Assembly (NCBI GenBank): GCA_032358255.1
Contig: JAULBX010027529.1
Coordinates: forward strand, 1 to 36,254
DNA: 36,254 nt
From: Heterotrichella gracilis
Lineage: Eukaryota > Sar > Xanthophyceae > Tribonematales > Xanthonemataceae
Direction of reading: 5' to 3'
Positions 32,501 through 36,254 of this stretch are shown one piece after another. How positions within the stretch are numbered: the first letter of the stretch is position 1; the number at the start of each line of letters is the position of its first letter. The position numbers and the translations under genes were made by a program. The notes below the pieces were generated by a model. That model was given only the letters and a program-made list of their open reading frames with translations, made no database searches and was not told the origin of the DNA.

Positions 32501-33930
32501 CTGTGGGCGCGCGTCTCATCATGGCATGCCTGCTGGAGCTCGAGGAGTGCGGGGGAAGAGGTAGGGATCGAAACGTAATTAGAACCCTAATTGCAAACCC
32601 TAAAACACTAATAAGGTATTCTGTGGGCGCGCGCTTCATCATGGCTTTGCCTGCTGGAGCTGGAGGAATGCGGGGAATTGCAACTTAAACCCTCCGTGTA
32701 AACCCTACACCCTAGTAGGGTATGCGGTGGGTGCACGCCTCATCCTGGCATGCTTGCTGGAGGGGCAGAAGTGGGAACATGATTATTGAAAGGATGATGA
32801 AAATAACCTACAAAAGAGTGTTTGATACTGCACAGTCCTAAATCAGTGCATGTTAGGAGAGTGAGCGAAGGGAGCGCATCGCCCTCATTGATCCCCCCCT
32901 CGCTAGCACCCTCAATGATCACCCCCAATGACCCCACCCCTCCCAGGCTTGGTTGAGGATGTTGTGCTGCTGGGTGCCCCTCTGGGTGTTGACCCCGACA
33001 CATGACATGTGGCAAAATGTCAATGTAAACCATCTACAGACCCAAAATAAATGCAAACTTGATGTAGACGCGCATGGTACTGTATTGCTGAAGCAAGCAG
33101 AAGGCATTCACCTCCATTCCCCTGACGAACCCCCCCTCTATTCAGGTCTGGTAGAGGATGTTGTGCTGCTGGGCGCCCCGCTGGGTGTTGCCCCCGACAC
33201 CTGGCACAGGGCGCGGTCGGTGGTGAGCGGGCTGATGGTGAACGGCTACTGCGACACAGACTGGGTGCTTGGGCTGGTGCACAGGAGCGGGAGTGGGTTC
33301 ATGCAGGTGAGAAAACCATTTTTTGGCTATAAAAGCGAGGAAATTGCTCTGGGGCTAGAGTTTTTTGGGGGCAGGTAGGGTTTGAGCGGGCTGGTGGTCA
33401 ATGGACACTGGGACAAAATTGGGGTACTGGGGCTGGTGCATAAGAGTGCGAGCGGGTTCATGCAGGTGAGAGGGACTAGTGCCTGGGTGAGGTGCCCCTC
33501 GAGGGTTCAATTAGGGTTTGGCGGCAATGTACCGGTGGCCGGCGTTGGCGCCAAGGGGTCATTCACATTGACCTGCCATCGTTGTTCCATAATACACTAT
33601 CTTTCCACACAGGATTCAAAACCTTGACACCGCGGATTTCTTTATATGTTCCCTGTTGATCATATCCCCTCGCCTTTGTGTGCAGGATGCGGCTGGCTTG
33701 GGTGCGGTGGGTGTGCCCGGTGTGATGAACTCAACCTTAACACTGGCGATTTCTTATTATCTATTTTTGTGGCTTACATCCCTTGCCCTTGTGTGCAGGA
33801 TGCGGCTGGCTTGGGTGCGGTGGGTGTGCCCGGCGTGATGAACGTCAACCTGTCCTCCATTGTCAGTGGGCATGCGGACTATCCCAAGAAACTGGATGAC
33901 ATTCTTGAGGAGCTGCACCTGAAGCTGTGA
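23590..33930 (+). CDS. TMCO4: DUF726/TMCO4-type membrane-associated alpha/beta hydrolase with giant low-complexity insertion
   Basis: Seventeen exons: 23590-23691, 23914-23951, 24329-24645, 24832-25007, 25374-25591, 26056-26267, 26945-27142, 27526-27734, 28018-28443, 28741-29016, 29315-29893, 30411-30823, 31101-31347, 31871-31988, 32288-32443, 33146-33306, 33799-33930. All phases fit; about 1325 aa. Conserved blocks: KFAAAALFTLALH (19-31), ALTSIYLLLQACV (exon 4), YDARCRVALKQ (285-295), a Gly/Ala-rich hydrophobic hairpin (about 338-412), KEFAFVKL, then RMALVVCVSGW (about 1083), ATNLIDGVW, ADKAGQLLAQVLL, the nucleophile elbow GYSVG (Ser1209), VVLLGAPLG, a DTDW acid candidate (Asp1267) and SGHADY (His1307). 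Family members are usually 600-700 aa. The extra length is the Gly/Ser/Pro-rich region of exons 8-12. A predicted lipase-like hydrolase; substrate unknown. The 38-nt exon 2 rests mainly on phase and is the weakest part. Confidence 0.85.
25832..25887 (+). pseudogene. 5' echo 1 of DUF726 exon 6
   Basis: A copy of the exon 6 start (YDARCRVALKQMCVWMRV in the real exon at 26056) with acceptor TGTAG. It carries in-frame TAG (CAAGTAGCC) and breaks off after GCGGGTACC into CTCAACTCC. Confidence 0.8.
25943..25999 (+). pseudogene. 5' echo 2 of DUF726 exon 6, capped by CCCTAAA repeat
   Basis: A second copy of the exon 6 start, with the acceptor (ACGTAG). It has an in-frame TAG (GGGTAGCC) and passes at CGGGTACC directly into CTAAACCCTAAA. 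Confidence 0.85.
26360..26494 (+). pseudogene. 3' echo of DUF726 exon 6
   Basis: A 135-base copy of the second half of exon 6 (VVA.PRGFKHE to AIGAAATAGGALIA.T) ending ACAG/GTAGGG. A small insertion around GAGAAGGCTGAGCTG shifts the frame. Confidence 0.85.
26811..26860 (+). pseudogene. 5' echo of DUF726 exon 7
   Basis: CCCCACAG plus a copy of the GGLAAPIVLGA coding start (real exon at 26945), then unrelated sequence. The same CATCCCCACAG acceptor precedes both. Confidence 0.85.
27358..27455 (+). pseudogene. 5' echo of DUF726 exon 8
   Basis: About 98 bases matching the exon 8 start (DVKEFAFVKLHLDDIDCL to SLRPY; real exon at 27526), in the correct frame and with a good acceptor. It then reads into TAA without a donor, so inclusion would truncate the protein. 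Confidence 0.85.
27982..28002 (+). repeat. Interstitial telomere-like repeat
   Basis: ACCCTAAACCCTAACCCTAA lies 15 bases before the exon 9 acceptor of the DUF726 gene. Confidence 0.9.
29028..29046 (+). repeat. Interstitial telomere-like repeat
   Basis: TTTAGGGTTTAGGGTTTGGG starts just after the exon 10 donor and joins the exon 10 echo. Confidence 0.9.
29044..29123 (+). pseudogene. Two 3' echoes of DUF726 exon 10 after TTTAGGG repeat
   Basis: Following GTGCGT and a TTTAGGGTTTAGGGTTTGGG run come two tandem copies, about 48 bases apart, of the exon 10 end (GGGGATCAAGGAGCGCTCGC in the real exon). Both lack the rest of the exon and a donor. Confidence 0.65.
30318..30350 (+). pseudogene. 5' echo of DUF726 exon 12
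   Basis: TGTGCAG and AGGGCGTTCAGCGAAGAC copy the exon 12 start (real 30411). The copy fades after about 25 bases and is followed within 30 bases by AAACCCTAAACCC. Confidence 0.85.
30474..30599 (+). repeat. Three 42-nt in-frame repeats in DUF726 exon 12
   Basis: Three tandem copies encode STLQRGFSMDREAS, STLHRGLSMDREAS and STLQRGLSMDRDAT (residues about 937-978). Each unit has an R-x-x-S motif that could be a basophilic kinase site; that is inference only. Confidence 0.9.
31448..31491. repeat. AT-rich inverted repeat
   Basis: AAGGGTAATAAGATAATATT and its near-perfect inverse TATTAATATCTTATTACCCTT face each other across a few bases, directly before the exon 13 echo. Confidence 0.8.
31512..31578 (+). 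pseudogene. 3' echo of DUF726 exon 13
   Basis: Copies the WEGKELIALNNALMDFLTSQ coding end of exon 13 (real end 31347), with a strong CAG/GTAGGT donor and an open frame. It is preceded by an AT-rich hairpin at 31448-31491. Confidence 0.85.
32054..32114 (+). pseudogene. 3' echo of DUF726 exon 14
   Basis: A diverged copy of the AITLPLTVLSATNLID coding segment of exon 14 (real end 31988). The donor is lost. Confidence 0.65.
32198..32224 (+). pseudogene. 5' echo of DUF726 exon 15, phase-symmetric
   Basis: GTGCAG acceptor, then 27 bases identical to the exon 15 start (VALARADKA coding; real 32288), followed by GTCAGC, a plausible donor. Entry and exit are both phase 1, so it could be spliced in as nine extra codons. 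Confidence 0.8.
32475..32494 (+). repeat. Telomere-like repeat forming an acceptor
   Basis: AAACCCTAAACCCTAGTAG leads straight into the nucleophile-elbow echo and supplies its AG acceptor. Confidence 0.85.
32495..32560 (+). pseudogene. 3' echo 1 of DUF726 exon 15: nucleophile-elbow mini-exon
   Basis: Sixty-six bases encoding GYSVGARLIMACLLELEECG onward, nearly identical to the end of exon 15. It has its own acceptor (CCCTAGTAG) and the same AGAG/GTAGGG donor. Phase 1 in and phase 1 out, with no stop. It might be a usable alternative exon; transcripts would tell. Confidence 0.8.
32613..32682 (+). pseudogene. 3' echo 2 of DUF726 exon 15, frameshifted
   Basis: A further copy of the GYSVGARLIMA region. 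One G is missing at the start and one base is gained at ATGGCTTTGCC, so the elbow is out of frame and the donor is gone. Confidence 0.8.
32720..32772 (+). pseudogene. 3' echo 3 of DUF726 exon 15, Ser to Ala
   Basis: The most diverged copy: GYAVGARLILACLLEG, in which the nucleophile serine codon has become alanine. No donor is visible, and the frame later meets TGA. Confidence 0.75.
32947..33008 (+). pseudogene. 5' echo of DUF726 exon 16 with stop
   Basis: CTCCCAG and a copy of the GLVEDVVLLGAPLGV start (real 33146), then GACACATGA, where the real exon reads GACACCTGGCAC. It is truncated by the stop and lies 200 bases upstream. Confidence 0.85.
33380..33466 (+). pseudogene. 3' echo of DUF726 exon 16
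   Basis: Copies the SGLMVNG to GSGFMQ part of exon 16 (real end 33306) with many substitutions (TYC.TDW region changed) and the ATGCAG/GTGAGA donor kept. Confidence 0.85.
33686..33729 (+). pseudogene. 5' echo of DUF726 exon 17
   Basis: TGTGTGCAG and DAAGLGAVGVPGVMN coding, almost identical to exon 17 at 33799. It diverges after GTGATGAAC. Confidence 0.9.
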
Positions 33931-33994
33931 CACCTGTTTCCAGGAATTGGAATGGGACAGTAAGATGATGCTTTCTCCAAGGAGTTGATGGCGG

Positions 33995-34290
33995 TTGGGG
34001 GGAGCTGCACTTGCAGCTGTGGGCAGTTGGCATGGGCCAGGGGAATGGTATAATGATCAGGGCGAGATCATTTCTCCAATGATTGATAATGTACAGGAAT
34101 TAGACCCCCCTTGTCGAGGATTTGACAGCGTTTGGAAGGAGCTGCACGTGCAGTCGGGAGCAGTTGGCAGGTGCCAGCAGGGCAGTAATTCAAACACCTC
34201 TTTTCTAAAGAAATTTCTTTTTTACAAGAAATGAGCGACATCCTGAGGCGCTGCAAGTGCAGCAGCTGCCATGAGCCAGGGGGCCGGTAA
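33995..34290 (+). repeat. Degenerate repeats of the DUF726 coding end in its 3' flank
   Basis: Three diverged units, near 34000, 34136 and 34243, echo the end of exon 17 (GAGGAGCTGCACCTGAAGCT) and the following CAGTTGGCATGGGCCAGG-like flank. Spacing is about 105-135 bases. They lie in the probable 3' untranslated region. Confidence 0.6.
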
Positions 34291-34369
34291 TCAGACAAGA
34301 TCGTGTTTCAAGAATCAAGATAGTACAGTAATCAGACACTATTTTGCCTTAGGAATTTGACAGCGTACT

Positions 34370-34530
34370 GGGATCCTTTGAGTGGTCCATACATCGGCTT
34401 AGCCTAGCAGTATGTACGACGTGCTTGGTGATACTATCAGATGGGCGCATTTCCTCCCAAGCCACAATGTATAAGTGTCGAAGTATCATAGTTTGGGGGA
34501 GGGGCCTGACTATCCAGCATTTGAACGTTG
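34370..34530 (+). repeat. Duplicated 3' flank block, copy 1
   Basis: Shares TGGTCCATnCATnGGCTnA, GGTGnnACTATCAG, CCCAAGCCACAATGT and AGTATCAT with 35725-35930. This indicates a tandem duplication that also carried exon 16. Confidence 0.7.
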
Positions 34531-34628
34531 GTTTTATCAACCTAGGTATAAATTTAAGGACTTCCATTGTTGCAAAGACTTGGGTCACTGACAATGTCAC
34601 ACAGGCTGTTATGGCAACATTATCACTC

Positions 34629-34640
34629 TGTAATTTGTAA
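34629..34640 (+). terminator. Possible polyadenylation signal of the DUF726 gene
   Basis: Two TGTAA motifs lie seven bases apart about 700 bases after the stop codon. The distance is long and the call is tentative. Confidence 0.3.
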
Positions 34641-35263
34641 CAAAAGACCAATGGCGTATTTGAATCAGATGATGATTAGTACCGTACTAATTGAACCTGC
34701 TTAGAAGTTCCACATCAGAGGCTCCAATGTCTGTAGACACGCTGCATGGGGTAGATTTTCAGTTGCGCTGTATCTCTCTGAGCGAGGCTTCCAATCCAAC
34801 ATTGGCACGCGCAAGGTACCCTCAGAGCCGGCACCGGCGGCGGATGCGCATCAACAAGCCAGGCTAATGTCAGATCACCAATGAATCTCTTCTGTATTCG
34901 GAATCCAGTACAGTTGTAATGCGTATTGTGTTGGACAGGGGTGCCTGACGTTTGGCTACTGTCGTTGGATGCATCCCTTCGAGGGCACGCATGTGATATA
35001 ATGTACAGTTTCAATGCAGGTAAACAGTAAAGATTTTCAGATGTCGTACATTGCACTGCAGTGACTGTGTGATGGGCATGCCAGAGGGCGGGGGGTGGGA
35101 TTTTAAGCGCAGCGCAAATAAATTGGTAATGCACAGCCTATGCTGATCTGATTTAGGCGCATAAGGAAGGAGAGGTAACAAAAAGATGTTCAACGCGTTG
35201 CCCCAATTGACCCCCCTCCCCCCCTCCTATCACCCCCCCAATGACCCCACAGACCCCGCACAG

Positions 35264-35424
35264 GCCTGGTAGAAGATGTGGTGCTGCTGGGCGCCCCACT
35301 GGGTGTTGACCCCGTCACCTGGCACAGTACGCGGTCGGTGGTGAGTGGGCTGATGGTGAACGGCTACTGCGATACTGACTGGGTGCTGGGGCTGGTGCAA
35401 AGGAGCTTAAGTGGGTTCATGCAG
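35264..35424 (+). pseudogene. Orphan full-length copy of DUF726 exon 16
   Basis: This 161-nt block has the same length, acceptor, donor and frame as exon 16 at 33146-33306. It encodes GLVEDVVLLGAPLGVDP onward without a stop, but lies 1.3 kb past the gene's stop codon. Its GVDP differs from GVAP of the real exon and agrees with the stop-bearing echo at 32947. No following exon 17 is seen before the window ends, so it is a relic of a tandem gene duplication or part of a second gene continuing beyond the window. Confidence 0.8.
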
Positions 35425-35516
35425 GTGAGGGTGGGGGCCATTCGGTGTGGGGCAGGGGTTTTACGCTAGGGTTTTTGGGGCGGGTCATGGCATAAAGGGT
35501 GAGGGTTTGGATGCTG

Positions 35517-35593
35517 GGACTGATGGTGAACGGCTACTGCGACACTGACTGGGTGCTGGTCTGGTGCACAGGAGCGGGAGTGGGTTTATGCAG
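35517..35593 (+). pseudogene. Partial copy of DUF726 exon 16, 3' half
   Basis: Matches the NGYCDTDWVL..SGSGFMQ coding part of exon 16 and ends in the same CAG/GTGAGG donor. A one-base loss near GGTGCTGGTCTGG breaks the frame. It lies downstream of the orphan exon, as a 3' echo should. Confidence 0.75.
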
Positions 35594-35724
35594 GTGAGGG
35601 TGTGCGGCTAGGGTTTTGCGCTATGTTTTTCGGGCAGGTCAGTGTGTAGGGGTAAGGTTACATCCAGTATATTGACTTGCCTGTTCTTCCTGTCATTCTT
35701 TCTTAAGAATTGGAAGCGCTACAG

Positions 35725-35930
35725 TACTAAGACATCATTTTACAAGCATTTTTACGGCGTAGCACGAACCCCTGATTGGTCCATGCATTGGCTAGCAAAG
35801 CAATACAACATACTCGGTGGCACTATCAGCCGGGCTCACTTTTCCCCAAGCCACAATGTTACATTAATGATTCTTCGTAGTATCATTTAATTTGGGGAGG
35901 TCAATCAGTGATTCCCCAGCATGTGCAAGT
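35725..35930 (+). repeat. Duplicated 3' flank block, copy 2
   Basis: The counterpart of 34370-34530, lying after the orphan exon 16. In this copy the exon 17 region is missing between the exon and the block. Confidence 0.7.
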
Positions 35931-36175
35931 ATTTGGGTTCCGCATATGCCTTCACCTCCACAAGTGACTGTAGCATAAGCCGATGACTGTGGCATGCCCT
36001 TGGACAGTGCAGAGATATGGTGTTTGTAAGTGTTTCAAACATCATGTCAAATATGTTCAAACACCATGATGAAGGTGGGTATTTCCACTGCAGCTGTTTA
36101 CAGTAATGGTTGCGCGTGCGGATCAGCATTCGCGACTGAGCATGGTCTTTAAGAGCTGCTGACGCAAATATCTGT

Positions 36176-36232
36176 TTATTAGTTAGTTAGTTAGTTAGTT
36201 ACATGCATTCCAGCAAAATAGCCAGATTAGCA
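36176..36232 (+). repeat. Dispersed short repeat, member 7, with TTAG microsatellite
   Basis: Five or six TTAG units run into TTACATGCATTCCAGCAAAA then TAGCCAGATTAGCAG. This is the best full match to the family. Confidence 0.65.
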
Positions 36233-36254
36233 GTCAGTCTTGCACATGCGGCGC

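Overview
This window is nuclear DNA of an intron-rich eukaryote, most likely a chlorophyte green alga. The evidence: every recognisable protein is split into many short exons with GT..AG borders, with splice phases that match across all junctions. Plant-type telomere-like repeats (CCCTAAA/TTTAGGG) are scattered through introns and flanks. A TGTAA motif, the usual green-algal polyadenylation signal, follows the pirin gene. I cannot place the organism below that level. All gene models were built by hand from splice sites, reading phase and remembered family motifs; none is confirmed by transcripts or a search.

Layout. (1) 1-7.9 kb and 7.9-15.7 kb: two tandem copies of one unit, each with an intact ten-exon F-box/leucine-rich-repeat gene (550 and 557 aa). 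Exon sizes and phases correspond exon by exon, and the 5' and 3' flanks are also duplicated. (2) 15.7-17.0 kb: no recognisable gene. (3) 17.0-19.5 kb: pirin, five exons, 294 aa, all four metal ligands present. (4) 20.5-22.2 kb, minus strand and convergent to pirin: a BUD31/G10-family splicing protein that has lost most of the cysteines of its zinc cluster and appears to carry an acidic C-terminal tail. (5) 23.6-33.9 kb: a 17-exon gene for a DUF726 (TMCO4-type) membrane-associated alpha/beta hydrolase of about 1325 aa, with a roughly 650-residue low-complexity insertion. (6) 33.9-36.25 kb: degraded repeats of the DUF726 gene end, an orphan intact-looking copy of its exon 16, and a duplicated 3' flank. 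The genes have unrelated roles (ubiquitin-ligase adaptor, cupin sensor/cofactor, spliceosome, lipase-like hydrolase); I see no shared pathway.

The most striking feature cuts across all genes. Introns are littered with truncated, decayed copies of the neighbouring exons, called 'echoes' here; more than 25 are listed. They obey a simple rule: copies of an exon's 5' end lie upstream of it with the acceptor site, and copies of its 3' end lie downstream, often with the donor site. Several of the 5' copies stop abruptly in CCCTAAA-type repeats at a short ACC/CCC microhomology. At least two echoes in the DUF726 gene, one of them carrying the nucleophile elbow, are phase-symmetric and open, so they could be spliced in without breaking the frame.
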